A stretch of 54,092 bases of DNA from DATLMR01 sp035634255 (GTDB taxonomy: Bacteria > Acidobacteriota > Blastocatellia > UBA7656). Made by a program: the position numbers and the translations under genes. The notes below the pieces were generated by a model. The model saw only the letters and a list, made by a program, of their open reading frames with translations, was not told where the DNA came from and searched no databases. How positions within the stretch are numbered: the first letter of the stretch is position 1; the number at the start of each line of letters is the position of its first letter. Below are positions 41,765 through 51,900 of this stretch, in pieces. The DNA lies in assembly GCA_035634255.1 (NCBI GenBank), contig DASQDI010000027.1, positions 1-54,092 of the forward strand, in the 5' to 3' direction.

Positions 41765-43444
41765 TTAACGATCAGGGTCGTTATCGAGAAGGGCGTCGGT
41801 CAGCCCGATGTTCTTCAGCTCGGCCCTCAGTAGATCCCAGTCGTTCCTGACGACGGAAGAGATCCTCAGGGACGAATCGTTACGCCTCAGGGCGCGGTTG
41901 ACGAGGCGCACCTGTCGCGAGAGCGACTCGACCGCGCCGCGCGTGGCCTCCGGGTCAGTCACCGTGGAAGTCATCCGGTTGTAGAGTTCGGCGGACGCCA
42001 CGAGACTGTTGATGTGGAAGATCAGCTCCACTTCGGGCGCGCTCAGGGTGCGGCTCCCTTCGAAGCTCACCTGCCCCCGGGTGTTTCGAAGGTTCAAATC
42101 GCGCGCATAGTCGGTCAGCAGGCGGTTCGCCAGAAACGCTATCTGCCTCCCGTTGCCGGCCCCACCGGTGCCCCCGCCCGGAATCGTCCCGCCGCCGCCG
42201 CCGACGGTAGAGAGATCGACGGTGATGTCCCTCTCCGCTCCGTGAAAGACGACGCGGGTCACGCCCGTAGCGTTATCCACGGTCTGTTCGAGCCGGTGGT
42301 AATCGATTGCCGTGCTCGCGGGGTTGCGGGGCGGAATGCCGCGGACGTAGACGTGAAGAGTATTTCCGTTGACGAAGCTGTCGGTGGTGACGGTGTAGCC
42401 GCCGGTACGCGTGCGACCGGTCACCATATAACGTATCCTGTCTCTGCCGACCCTCTCGGCCGTCGGGTTCTCGATCTCGATCAGTGCGGTCTGAGCGCCG
42501 CGCTCCCCCGCGATCCCGAGGGCCTGCGCGGTCCTTATATCAAGCTCGCCGCTCTCCGAGAGGTTGCGGTCGCGCTGGAACTGGCGGATCGCCGCGCGAG
42601 TGCCGGGCGTCATCACTCCGTTGACCGGGCCGTTATAAAATCCCCTGTCGCGAAGTACCCCCTGCGCGGACCTGATCGCCTCGGCCGAGGTGAAGACCAC
42701 GTCCCTTCCCTGCCGGCCCGAGCCCTGAAACTGCGGGCCGGGATCATAGTCTCCGGCCACCCCTGACGAGCTGGCGTCACTCGCGGCGAGTCCCGACGAG
42801 TCGACGTTAAAGGAGCGCTCGACCTGCATGCCGAACTCCGTGCCTGGGGTCACTTCGGCCTTCTCGCCTTTGCTGAGCAGGACCCCGATGGTCCCGAGGA
42901 CGGCCCCGACTCCGGCACCTACCGCCGCGCCTTTGCCGCCGCCCGCGACCGCTCCGATCACGGCCCCGGCCCCGGCCCCTCCGCCGACGAACACGATGGC
43001 CCTGCGGGTGCGACTGCCGCCTTCGACGTTATCTTCTTCGTCCGCATTCTCGATCTGGCGGCGGGCCGATTCGTCGAGGGATGTCAGAGTCCCATCCACC
43101 GGGATCGAGCCTCTGTCCGAGAGCACCAGCCTGTCGAAGGCTATGCCTATCGTACCGGCGCGGCTCCTGCTGCTCGCGCGCTCCGCGCTGGTCACGTGTC
43201 CCTCCACCTTCGCGCCCGACGGGACCACGACACGCCCATCGACTATCACGTCGCGAGATACGGTGGCGGTGAACCTGTCGCCCACCCCTGAAGTCTCCGA
43301 ACTCAGGTAAGTGTCCATCGTTAGCGGAATCACGGTGCCCGCCGGCACTGTCACGGATCGCTGGGCCAGCGCGGGCACTCCGAGCGTTAGCATTAATGCG
43401 AGTGATAAGAACAGACTCGCCGACATCTTAATTTTTCTTTGCAT
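41765..43444 (-). CDS. Secreted glycine-zipper and peptidoglycan-binding protein
   Basis: This 559-aa protein has a signal peptide (about 1-28, 'LTLGVPALAQ'). A beta-rich domain follows ('VTVPAGTVIPLTMDTYLSSE', about 30-130). A glycine-zipper segment near 155-195 ('GGGAGAGAVIGAVAGGGKGA') is able to insert in a membrane. A PG_binding_1 domain lies at about 255-310 ('AQGVLRDRGFYNGPVNGVMTPGTRAAIRQFQ'), and a C-terminal region of unknown fold follows. It should link the outer membrane or envelope to peptidoglycan. The ATG at 43444 has GGGAGGG 8 nt upstream. A perfect sigma-54 promoter lies 135 bp upstream. Confidence 0.85.
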   Translation of the reverse strand: MQRKIKMSASLFLSLALMLTLGVPALAQRSVTVPAGTVIPLTMDTYLSSETSGVGDRFTATVSRDVIVDGRVVVPSGAKVEGHVTSAERASSRSRAGTIGIAFDRLVLSDRGSIPVDGTLTSLDESARRQIENADEEDNVEGGSRTRRAIVFVGGGAGAGAVIGAVAGGGKGAAVGAGVGAVLGTIGVLLSKGEKAEVTPGTEFGMQVERSFNVDSSGLAASDASSSGVAGDYDPGPQFQGSGRQGRDVVFTSAEAIRSAQGVLRDRGFYNGPVNGVMTPGTRAAIRQFQRDRNLSESGELDIRTAQALGIAGERGAQTALIEIENPTAERVGRDRIRYMVTGRTRTGGYTVTTDSFVNGNTLHVYVRGIPPRNPASTAIDYHRLEQTVDNATGVTRVVFHGAERDITVDLSTVGGGGGTIPGGGTGGAGNGRQIAFLANRLLTDYARDLNLRNTRGQVSFEGSRTLSAPEVELIFHINSLVASAELYNRMTSTVTDPEATRGAVESLSRQVRLVNRALRRNDSSLRISSVVRNDWDLLRAELKNIGLTDALLDNDPDR

Positions 43445-43578
43445 AATTAAACCCTCCCTCGATTCCAAAGTAGCGGCTGTCTCTTCTGTGATCATTACTT
43501 CTTTGTTACCTGGCGCAGCCTTTTAACTCTTTAATGACAGACCCGACCCATAAACGCCATATACTTTATTCAGACAAG

Positions 43579-43593
43579 GCAACCATCGTGCCA
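43579..43593 (-). promoter_or_regulatory. Sigma-54 promoter of the surface-protein gene
   Basis: Read on the minus strand, TGGCACGATGGTTGC matches TGGCAC-N5-TTGC at every defined position, with GG and GC 10 bp apart. Transcription would begin near 43567, giving a 5' leader of about 123 nt before the ATG at 43444. The NtrC-type regulator at 39705-41072, or one of the other two activators in the window, is the likely driver. No clear TGTG-N9-CACA dyad is visible upstream of it. Confidence 0.82.
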
Positions 43594-43828
43594 GCTTGAA
43601 TGTCCTAATAATTCACCCCCGACCTGTTCATTCTCACGATTGCTGAAATAAAACGAGACACGCCCGTTCGCGTCGTGGCCGATTTAAATACGCAATCAAG
43701 GTTAACAGAATCGAATCAATACAGTAAGGGGGCGGTGTAAACATTGAAAAAAGCATTATTGGTTTCTTGGAAAATTGTTGTTAAAATGCGGTCGTAAAGA
43801 ATCCAGGCACAAGCGAAAAGTAAAAATT

Positions 43829-44230
43829 ATGAATGTCGAAAGGACTGAAGCAGTGACGGGAACAGGGAAAAGGGTACTTCTGGTCGAAGACTTCGAAGAC
43901 AGCCGATTTTCATTATCGAAGCTGCTGGAATTCGAAGGCTACGAGGTCCTGGAAGCCGAGGACGGCGCTCAGGCGATTGATCTCGCCATAAATAATAAGC
44001 CGGACTTGATTCTTATGGACCTGTCCCTGCCGGTGATCGACGGGCTGAGCGCGACCAGACAGATTCGCCAGCACGAGTCGATGATGACCATACCGATCAT
44101 CGCCCTTTCGGCGCACGACGTTCTGGATTTTCAGAACAAGGCCAAGGATGCCGGCTGTACCGACTACGTGACGAAGCCCGTTGACTTCGGCGATCTGATC
44201 TCCATGCTCTCCAAGTACCTGCCCGCATAA
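43829..44230 (+). CDS. Single-domain response regulator (receiver only)
   Basis: This 133-aa protein consists of one receiver domain: acidic pocket 'LLVEDFEDS' (about 18-26), phospho-acceptor D64 ('LILMDLSLPVIDG'), 'ALSAHD' and the lysine in 'YVTKPVDF'. There is no output domain, so it acts like CheY or as a phosphorelay intermediate. The start at 43829 has only a weak purine-rich site upstream, and the frame opens earlier (43775) without a better one. The 384-bp gap before it also contains the divergent sigma-54 promoter. Confidence 0.88.
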   Translation: MNVERTEAVTGTGKRVLLVEDFEDSRFSLSKLLEFEGYEVLEAEDGAQAIDLAINNKPDLILMDLSLPVIDGLSATRQIRQHESMMTIPIIALSAHDVLDFQNKAKDAGCTDYVTKPVDFGDLISMLSKYLPA

Positions 44231-44379
44231 AGCCACCGGTAACCCCTCGAATCAAGCCGACCCCGTCCAACAAAAACTGCGCACGCGGCATCCAAGCTGA
44301 TCCGGCTGGCAATCCTAAAACTTGCTGATTCGGGTAATAAGAAAGTACTATTAATTGAGCAAAGCGCCAGGAGTTTAAT

Positions 44380-45276
44380 ATGCATATCAGGATCGTTGGA
44401 TTGATGTTGGTTTTCACCCTTCTGTTTTCGACCCCTCTCGCGGCCCAGAACAGGCCATCTCAGTCGGGGTCGCAGCCCGCCGTTGGAGAGATCATCAAGC
44501 GGTTTGCCGCGGCCGAGAGCGAGAACACGACCGCGAGGAGTAACTACACCTTCACGCAGGACGTGACCTTCCTGACAATCGGGGAGGCCGGGTCCATCAC
44601 GGGCAAGTACCAGAGAGTGTCCGACATCGTCCTCGATGATCGCGGCACTCGTTTCGAGAGGATCACCTATTTCCCCGTCTCGACCCTGAACGGCATCACC
44701 GTGACCAAGGAGGACCTTCAGGACCTGGCGGGGGTGCAGCCATTCGCCCTGACGACGGAAGAGCTGCCCAAGTACCACGTCGAGTACGTGGGCAAGGAGA
44801 AGGCGGACGAGTTGAACACGTACGTCTTCAACGTCAGGCCGAAGCAGATCCGCAAGGGCGAGCGCTATTTCGAAGGGCGCATATGGGTGGATGACGTGGA
44901 CCTGCAAATCGTCAAGGTGGCGGGGCAGGCCGTGCCGGAGACGGAAGATCACCAGTACCCTCGTTTCGAAAGCTACCGCGAGAATATCGACGGGAAGTAC
45001 TGGTTCCCGACTTACGTCTACGCGGACGACACCCTTGAATTCAAGGGCCGCGACCAGCGGATCAGGGTGATCGTCAAGTACACGAATTATAAAAAATTCT
45101 CCACGGACATCAGGGTCGGCGATGGCGAGGCGGTAGACCCCGAGGGGGCACCCGAAGCGAATAAGCCGGGAGAGGCAGGCAAGCCGCCCGAGCAGAAGCC
45201 CGCGGATCAGGGCCGTCCCGCCCCCGAGAAGCAGCAGCCGAAGCCGGCGAAGAAGCCTCCGTCAGAGCTTGAATAG
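44380..45276 (+). CDS. Secreted LolA-like protein (paralogue A)
   Basis: This 298-aa protein has a signal peptide (about 1-23, 'STPLAAQN'). A beta-rich domain with a LolA/LppX-type half-barrel pattern follows: 'YTFTQDVTFLTIGEAGSITGKY', 'GRIWVDDVDLQIVKVAGQAVPE', 'KYWFPTYVYADD'. The C-terminal 55 residues are Pro/Lys/Glu-rich. Such proteins bind lipids or lipoproteins at the outer membrane, but the ligand is unknown. CAGGAG lies 8 nt before the ATG. The downstream gene is a clear paralogue. Confidence 0.75.
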   Translation: MHIRIVGLMLVFTLLFSTPLAAQNRPSQSGSQPAVGEIIKRFAAAESENTTARSNYTFTQDVTFLTIGEAGSITGKYQRVSDIVLDDRGTRFERITYFPVSTLNGITVTKEDLQDLAGVQPFALTTEELPKYHVEYVGKEKADELNTYVFNVRPKQIRKGERYFEGRIWVDDVDLQIVKVAGQAVPETEDHQYPRFESYRENIDGKYWFPTYVYADDTLEFKGRDQRIRVIVKYTNYKKFSTDIRVGDGEAVDPEGAPEANKPGEAGKPPEQKPADQGRPAPEKQQPKPAKKPPSELE

Positions 45277-45431
45277 TCCGCGTTTTTCCTGACCCAGTGA
45301 AGCTTCGCCGGAACTCTCTTCCGGCGAAGCTTCGGCAATTTCCGAGCAATTTCCGTGTGAGCTTCCATTCTCCGTCTGACGATTGTTCTCTGTTTTCTAA
45401 GTCTGATGGCATGCGAGTGAGGGCCAGAGCC

Positions 45432-46199
45432 ATGAAGCGAATCCGAACGAGCAGATCGCGTAATCCGGGGCGCGCGTCGGCCGTAGCCGCCCTGCTCTTT
45501 GCGCTCTCGTTCGGGCCGCCCGCCGGCGTTCCGACCGGAGGCGCGAGCCAGAAGCTCGACGCCTCCGAGATTCTCGCGCGCGCCGTCGATCGCGGGGGGC
45601 AGGCGAGGGAGGCTCTCAAAAAATACACCTACTACGCGGAGCTTACCCTTGAGACCGTGAGCCCGGCCGACACCATCACCGGAAAGTATTACAGGTTTTC
45701 CAAGGTCTCCTACGACGACAAGGGGAACGAGAAGGAGAGGGTGTTTGAGACGACCTCGACGCTCCCTAACAACCTGTCGGTCGCTTCCAACAGTGTGAAC
45801 AACCTGCTTCGCGTTTACAGTTTCATGGTCACCCCCGAAACCATGAGGCAGTACGAGTTTAATTATATCGGGCGCGAGAACATAGACGAGCTGAACACGT
45901 ACGTCTTCGACGTGAAGCCGAAAGTGAAGATGCCCAACCCGGAAAAAAGCTCCGAGCGGTATCTGAAAGGCCGCGTCTGGATCGACGACCAGGATTTTCT
46001 CGTCGTCAAAGTAGGGGGCGAGGCCCTCCCCGAGCAGAGCGATCACCGGACTCCGAAGTTCGAGACCTACTTCCAGAATCACGACAAATACTGGTTCCCC
46101 GCGTACACGAAGGCCGACGATGAAGTAAGGACCGGCCGTCGCCTCACCCGCGTGATCATCACGGTTCGATTTACGACCTACGAGCGAGCGGCAGGTTGA
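45432..46199 (+). CDS. Secreted LolA-like protein (paralogue B)
   Basis: This 255-aa protein is homologous to the preceding gene: shared 'DTITGKYYRFSKVSYDDKG', 'ELNTYVFDVKPK', 'GRVWIDDQDFLVVKVGGEALPE' and 'KYWFPAYTKADD'. It lacks the Pro/Lys tail. The N-terminus from ATG 45432 gives a basic stretch then a signal peptide ('AVAALLFALSFG'). The pair looks like a tandem duplication followed by divergence. Its stop overlaps a possible TTG start of the DUF2723 gene. Confidence 0.75.
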   Translation: MKRIRTSRSRNPGRASAVAALLFALSFGPPAGVPTGGASQKLDASEILARAVDRGGQAREALKKYTYYAELTLETVSPADTITGKYYRFSKVSYDDKGNEKERVFETTSTLPNNLSVASNSVNNLLRVYSFMVTPETMRQYEFNYIGRENIDELNTYVFDVKPKVKMPNPEKSSERYLKGRVWIDDQDFLVVKVGGEALPEQSDHRTPKFETYFQNHDKYWFPAYTKADDEVRTGRRLTRVIITVRFTTYERAAG

Positions 46200-46255
46200 G
46201 CCGACGGGCCAGGGGCCTTGCGGAATCCCGAAAATTTGGGAACCATAATACCGCG

Positions 46256-48424
46256 ATGGTCAACTCAAACATCAGGATCGGCGCGACTGACGGAGAGGTA
46301 GTTTCGGCCGGAGAGGCAAGCCCCTCGCGCGCGCGGTCAGGCCCGTTCGGAATCGATGTCGCCATACCCGCGATGGTCTTCGCGTCGGCGCTCGCGCTTT
46401 ACGCGCTGACCCTCGCCCCGACCGTCACGCTCGTCGATAGCGGCGAGTTGATAGTCGTTGCGGCCGGCCTCGGCGTCCCGCACCCTCCGGGCTTTCCGCT
46501 CTACGTCGTACTCGCTCACCTGGCGACCCTCGTTCCCATCGGAAACGTGGCGGAGAGGGTCAATTTCGCCTCCGCCCTCTTCGCGGCCCTCGCCGCCTCG
46601 TCGGTGTCGCTTCTGGTCATTGAGATATTGCGGACCCCCTGGGGCGTTAGAGTCCCCCGGCTCAAAGATCGAAAGGGGCCGAAGCGCGCGAAGAATCAGA
46701 AGAGGCAGTCAGCCGCATCCGCCCGCCTCGAACAGGAGGCGGAACCGTACCCGACAGATTGGCGGACTCTCCCGGTGCTCGCCTCCGCGCTCGCCTCGGG
46801 CCTTCTGATGGCCTTCTCCCGAACCCTCTGGTCTTACGCGACAATCGCGGAGGTCTACACGCTGAACACGTTCCTGCTCGCGGTTATCTTTCTGCTGATG
46901 GCAAGGTGGCGGCGCGGGATCATCGAAGCGAGGGCGGAAGGGCTAACGGATTCGCCGGGAGATGACCGCCCGCTCTACTGGGCCGCGTTCATCTTCGGGC
47001 TCGCCCTGGGGGTGCATCACGTGACCGTCGGCATGACGATCTTCGCTCTGGCGGCGCTCGTCTACGCGACTGAGGGGAAGCGATTCTTCACTAGCAAACG
47101 TCTCTTATACGCCGCGCTTTTTTCGCTTGCGGGGCTAGCCATTTACGTATTCCTGCCGCTGGCGGCCTCAAGGTCGCCCCTGATCAACTGGGGCGATCCG
47201 AGGACGCTCGAACAGCTATGGTGGCACGTATCGGGCCGCCAGTATCAGGTCTTCTTCTCTTTCTCGCCCGAAAAACTCATTGATCATTTCTCCGTCTTCA
47301 TCTCGTACTTGTTCAGAGAATTCGGCCCCCCCTGGTTCCCTCTCGCAATCGCCCTGGCTCTGGCCGGATACGTTCGGATGTTTAAGGCCGACCGGGCATT
47401 CTTCTGGTTCCTGTCGCTCGTCATCGTCGCGGACCTGGCGTACGCGCTCAACTACGAGATCGCGGAAGATAAAGACGCTTATTACCTTCCGGCATTTCTT
47501 TCGATCATAATCGCGGCGGGGGTCGGCATGCGGTGGGTCTTTGCGCGGCTCGGCCAGCTTAAGGCGACCGCCGGCCTTTCGTCCGCGGTAGCCATCGCGC
47601 TGGTCCTGATAGTTTCGGGCGCGGCGCTCGCGGGCAACCTACCCTTCTGCAACCGCGGCCGGTATACAATCGCCCAGGATTATGTCGAGAATGCTTTGGG
47701 CTCCGTCGAGCCGGGCGGCATGCTGATCACCCTCGACTGGCAGATATATTCGCCCCTCCTCTATTTTCGCGAGATCGAGCGGAAGCGGACGGACGTGGTG
47801 GCCATCGACGTGAACCTGCTCAGGCGCTCGTGGTACTTCGATTATCTCGCGCGCGCGTACCCCGCCCTGCTCGACTCGACGCGGGACAAGGTGGACGCTT
47901 TTCTGGAAGACCTGAAGCGGTGGGAGCGCGAGCCGGAGATTTACGACCGCGACCCGGTGTTGAACAGGAGGATCAACGCCAGGTTCCATGATATGATCCG
48001 CGCCTTCGTGAGCAGCCACGGTCAAACGGCGCCCGTCTACGTCACTCAGGAGATCGCCCCGAATGCCAGCAACAGAGGCGACGAGCTGACATCATGGCTG
48101 GCCTCCGGGTTTCAATTCATCCCTCAGGGGCTGGTCTTCAGGCTTTCGACGGAACGCGCCTACCAGCCCCTCCCGGAACTGAGCCTGATCACGCGGGGTC
48201 TGGCCGACGGAACGATTGCGTTCGAAGAGAACGACGTGGTGAGATTGAAAGTCCTCCCAGTCTACGTCGGCATGCTGGCGAACCGGGGCATTTATCTCGC
48301 GGCCAACAGGCGTTTCGACGAGGCGATAAAGTCTTTCGAGAAGGCGCTCGAACTCGACCCCGAATACACCCCCGCGCGGCAGGCTTTGAACGAAGCGCGG
48401 GCCAGTCTCCGGCAGGAGAATTGA
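46256..48424 (+). CDS. DUF2723 polytopic membrane protein with C-terminal TPR
   Basis: This 722-aa protein shows the DUF2723 signature near the N-terminus ('TVTLVDSGELIVVAAGLGVPHPPGFPLYV', about 65-93), the acidic first-loop motif expected in GT-C-type protein or lipid glycosyltransferases. About 10-11 transmembrane helices follow to about 490, then a soluble extracytoplasmic part and one TPR at the end ('KSFEKALELDPEYTPARQAL'). A charged insert lies at about 140-180. It probably transfers sugar from a lipid carrier on the outer face of the membrane. The start is at ATG 46256; a TTG at 46196 overlapping the previous stop is the alternative. Confidence 0.85.
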   Translation: MVNSNIRIGATDGEVVSAGEASPSRARSGPFGIDVAIPAMVFASALALYALTLAPTVTLVDSGELIVVAAGLGVPHPPGFPLYVVLAHLATLVPIGNVAERVNFASALFAALAASSVSLLVIEILRTPWGVRVPRLKDRKGPKRAKNQKRQSAASARLEQEAEPYPTDWRTLPVLASALASGLLMAFSRTLWSYATIAEVYTLNTFLLAVIFLLMARWRRGIIEARAEGLTDSPGDDRPLYWAAFIFGLALGVHHVTVGMTIFALAALVYATEGKRFFTSKRLLYAALFSLAGLAIYVFLPLAASRSPLINWGDPRTLEQLWWHVSGRQYQVFFSFSPEKLIDHFSVFISYLFREFGPPWFPLAIALALAGYVRMFKADRAFFWFLSLVIVADLAYALNYEIAEDKDAYYLPAFLSIIIAAGVGMRWVFARLGQLKATAGLSSAVAIALVLIVSGAALAGNLPFCNRGRYTIAQDYVENALGSVEPGGMLITLDWQIYSPLLYFREIERKRTDVVAIDVNLLRRSWYFDYLARAYPALLDSTRDKVDAFLEDLKRWEREPEIYDRDPVLNRRINARFHDMIRAFVSSHGQTAPVYVTQEIAPNASNRGDELTSWLASGFQFIPQGLVFRLSTERAYQPLPELSLITRGLADGTIAFEENDVVRLKVLPVYVGMLANRGIYLAANRRFDEAIKSFEKALELDPEYTPARQALNEARASLRQEN

Positions 48425-48461
48425 CCGGCCCCGTGATAGATTTAATGAGAGGAAATTGATT

Positions 48462-48830
48462 ATGACCGTCAAAGAAGGCGCGAAATGGACCGGCATGAGG
48501 CCGATGAGCCCGGCAGAGATATATCTGGAAATGCTCGACAGACTGGAGCAGGGCGCGGAGGCCGTGATGGCCACGATAGTCAGGACCAAAGGCTCGACCC
48601 CTCAGGTCACGGGGGCGAAGATGGTCATATTCGACGACGGCTCTTTCATCGGCACGGTGGGCGGGGGCTGCGTCGAAGCGGACATATGGGCCGAGGCCCG
48701 CGAAGTCATGCGGACGGGTAAAGCCGGCATCTACCACTTCAACCTCTCGGACGATTACGACAAGAGCGAGGGCATGGTCTGCGGGGGCCAGATGGATGTC
48801 TTCATCGAGAAGTGGTCCTGCGAAGACTGA
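48462..48830 (+). CDS. XdhC/CoxI N-terminal domain protein
   Basis: This 122-aa protein corresponds to the XdhC_CoxI domain: 'AVMATIVRTKGSTPQVTGAKM', 'GSFIGTVGGGCVEADIWAEA' and a C-terminal 'GMVCGGQMDVFIE'. XdhC proteins insert the sulfurated molybdenum cofactor into xanthine dehydrogenase-type enzymes. The usual C-terminal Rossmann domain is absent, so it is a single-domain form. No molybdenum hydroxylase lies in the window. GAGAGG lies 9 nt before the ATG. Confidence 0.85.
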   Translation: MTVKEGAKWTGMRPMSPAEIYLEMLDRLEQGAEAVMATIVRTKGSTPQVTGAKMVIFDDGSFIGTVGGGCVEADIWAEAREVMRTGKAGIYHFNLSDDYDKSEGMVCGGQMDVFIEKWSCED

Positions 48831-48841
48831 CCCGCTCCCCG

Positions 48842-48877
48842 AAAAAAAAGAGGACTGGCTTTCGACCAATCCTCTTT
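48842..48877. terminator. Bidirectional terminator between convergent genes
   Basis: AAAGAGGACTGG (48847-48858) pairs with CCAATCCTCTTT (48866-48877), a 12-bp stem with one mismatch and a 7-nt loop. On the minus strand it is followed by eight T, making a strong terminator for the giant secreted protein. On the plus strand the tail is only three T, weaker for the XdhC gene. Confidence 0.85.
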
Positions 48878-48922
48878 GCCGATTCATACCGGGCTCTCAC
48901 CAGATACATTGAGCAGAGGCGC

Positions 48923-51900
48923 TCAGGGCAGGCCGTTCCAGTCCCCCTTGATGGGCCGGTCGCTGTTGACCCCGAGCGTGAAGACGATGTCGGCGAACCC
49001 GTTGGTGTTGGAGTTCCTCAGCAAGAAATCCCCGTTCCTGTACACGCCGATGGTGTCTATGCCGTCCGCGTTCCAATCCCCCGTCACGGGCTGGTCGCCC
49101 GGCAAGCCATAGGTCAGGAAGATGTCGGCGATCCCGGTCGTGTTGGCATTCTTTAAGAAGAGGGCGCCATTCGACGGGCGGAATACGCCCGTGGTGTCGA
49201 TGCCGTCACCGTTCCAGTCCCCGGAGATTGCCACGTCACCTGAAACGCCGAGGCTGAAGACGAGTTGCGGCGGGCCCGACGTGTTGGAGTTGCGGAGGAG
49301 GAAATCGCCGTTCCGGTAGATGCCGATGGTGTCGATGCCGTCCCCGTCCCAGTCCCCGACTATGGGCTGGTCGCCCGGCACGCCGAACGAGACTACGATG
49401 TCGGCGAAACCGTTCGTGTTGGAGTTGCGGAGCAGGAAGTCTCCGTTACGATAAACGCCTATGGTGTCGATGCCGTCACCGTTCCAGTCCCCGGATAGCG
49501 GGATGTCGCCCGGCAGCCCGTAGGTGAGCATAACGTCGGCGAACCCGGAGGCGTTGGTATTCTTCAGGAACAAGGCCCCGTTGCCCGGGCGGAAGACGCC
49601 GGTCGTGTCGGCGTTCTTGCTCCCGGTGAAGTTGAGCGACGTGCTCGCCGCGCTGAAGTCGCGCGAGGCGGGGGTGAAGGTGAATCGCTTTTTGGACGGA
49701 GTGACCCTGTAAGTCGAGCCGGTCTCGAACCCGCTCTGACTCCAGTTGCCGCTCGCGTCGGTCGTGACGGGCGCGGGGATCGCCCCCGAGCCGGAGATTC
49801 TGGTAAAGGTCAGCCGCACGAATTGGAGGGGGCTTCCGCCGGCCGCGAGCGTCACCGTGCCCGAGGCGCTGAAGGTCGTCGCGCCGCCGCCCGCCGCCTG
49901 GTTGACCGTGAAGGTCAGCCCCGCGACCGTGATGGTGTCGGACCGCGCCGCGCCCGAGTTGGCCGCGACATTGAACATGACCGTGCCGTTTCCGGAGCCG
50001 GACGCGCCCGAGGTGATGCTGATGAAGTCGGAACTCTCCGACGCGACCCAGTCGCACCCCGGATTGGCGGAGACGGTTATCGACCCGGTCCCGCCGCCCG
50101 CCGGGAAGTCCTGGCTGGTCGGGTTGATCATGAAAGCGCAAGCGCCGCCCCCGCCTATCGCGCCATTCTTCGAGATGGAGAGCAGGTAGTCGCCCGCGCC
50201 ATTAGACTGGACGGTGGTCGTGCCGATCTTCACCCTCACGTAATGGGTCCCGGACGTGACGACCCTGAACGTGAGCGCCTCAGATGGGGAGAAGGGAGTC
50301 TCGGAAGAGGTGCTCCCCGCGCCCGGCGTCGTCGAAGAGAAGCCGGCCGCGTCGTTCACGCTCACGACCACGAGTAACGAAGGGTCGAGCAGGTCGATTG
50401 CTGCGTTGATGGGGGTGTTGTCGCGAAGGGGGTCCGCGTCGAGGCTCACGAAGAGCAGGTCGCCCGCCGAGGCCGTGAAGGAGAATACGTCTTCATCGGC
50501 CGAAGGCGCGGGCCCCGAGAGCGTGCCCGAGAAATAGTTACTCGCGGCCGAATCGGCCTGAGCCGTCGTGCCGTTGGGCTCGCTTTCCGCCGTGGCCGAC
50601 CCGATGGGCGGCTGGACGACGGAGTAAAGCCTGTAAGGTTCGGTCACGGTGCCGGTGTCGAAGTGGTTGACCCTAAGGAAAACCGGGGAGCCCGTGGCTA
50701 CCGCGCCCGCGATGTTCGGGGAGGACGCGCCGAAGTTCTCGTCATTGTTCGCGTCGTCGAACTGGATGGTGTCCACGGCCGTCGTCACGCGAAGGTCCAG
50801 GTCCATCAACCCTAGCGCGGCCCCATCGACGAGCGCGAAGACGCGGGAGCCTGCCGCCGGAGTCCCGAGCGAGTAGAAGTCGAGGTCGCCCGCCGTCTGG
50901 ATCCCTCCGGTCAGGCCGAAGACGTTGGGGTCGGCGGTGCCCGGAGTGTTGTTGGGCTCGCTTTCGGGCGAGCACTGGTTCACCTCTATCTTGAAGGACG
51001 AGCCTGTGGTCGCGAGGTTTTCATCGACGATGATGGTAAGGGTCTGCCCCGCCGTGAGGTTGAGACAGCTCAACTCCTCGGCGGTACTGTCGAAGCTCCG
51101 GTTCGCGGCCGCAAGGCATGTGCCGACCGTGATCGGGGGCGTGCCCGACGGGCATGAGGTCGCCGCGTAAAGGACCACGTCGGACGAGAAGTCGGTGTAA
51201 TCATACACCCTGATCGAGTACAGGCCGGCCGAAGGCGCGGTGAACGAGTAGGCGACATCGCGCCCGCGCGCCTGAGACGCCGTGTGACCGATCCCCGTGA
51301 AGCAGGCCGACCCGGAAAGCTGGTAATTATTCGTCGCGGCCTGAAGGTCCCCTTCGACCGGCGTGTTGAGGGTGAGAGGGATCGCGCCGCCGCAGGTGTC
51401 GTTGGCGGGCGGCAGCAATTGCGTGACCTTCAGCTGGACGGCCGTCTTGTTCACCATAGGCGGCGTGTTGTCGAATTCATAAACGACTATGAAATACTGC
51501 GTGCCCGCGTCGAGGCGGGTCGTCAGCACGGCCTGCAACGCCTCGGTCACGCACTCGTCGTCGGCGCACCCGTCGGTCACGTCGGACGTGGGCACTTCGA
51601 CGATGGGGCCCGCGCAGCCATTCGTAGTGGAGTAGACCGCGAGGATGGTGTCCTCGACCGTCGTGGCCGTGTCGGTCGCGCAGGACGAAATCTCATATAC
51701 CGCCGTGGCGGAAGGGGTGAAGGAGTACCAGATGCTCCGGCTCAGGTTGGTCTGGCAAACCGGCTGTACCGGGTCTCCCGTAGAGGTGGCGTCGGTGATG
51801 TCTGCCACCGTAGGGGTCAGGTGCGGGAATGGGCCGGAGGCCGGGATGACTATCGCGCCCGCGCAGGTGTCGTTCGCCGGGGGGACGTTCAGGGCGGGCG

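Noticed and set aside
44306..44327. TGGCA...TTGCT before the LolA-like gene as a sigma-54 promoter
   Set aside because: The two boxes are 4 bp too far apart for the -24/-12 geometry.
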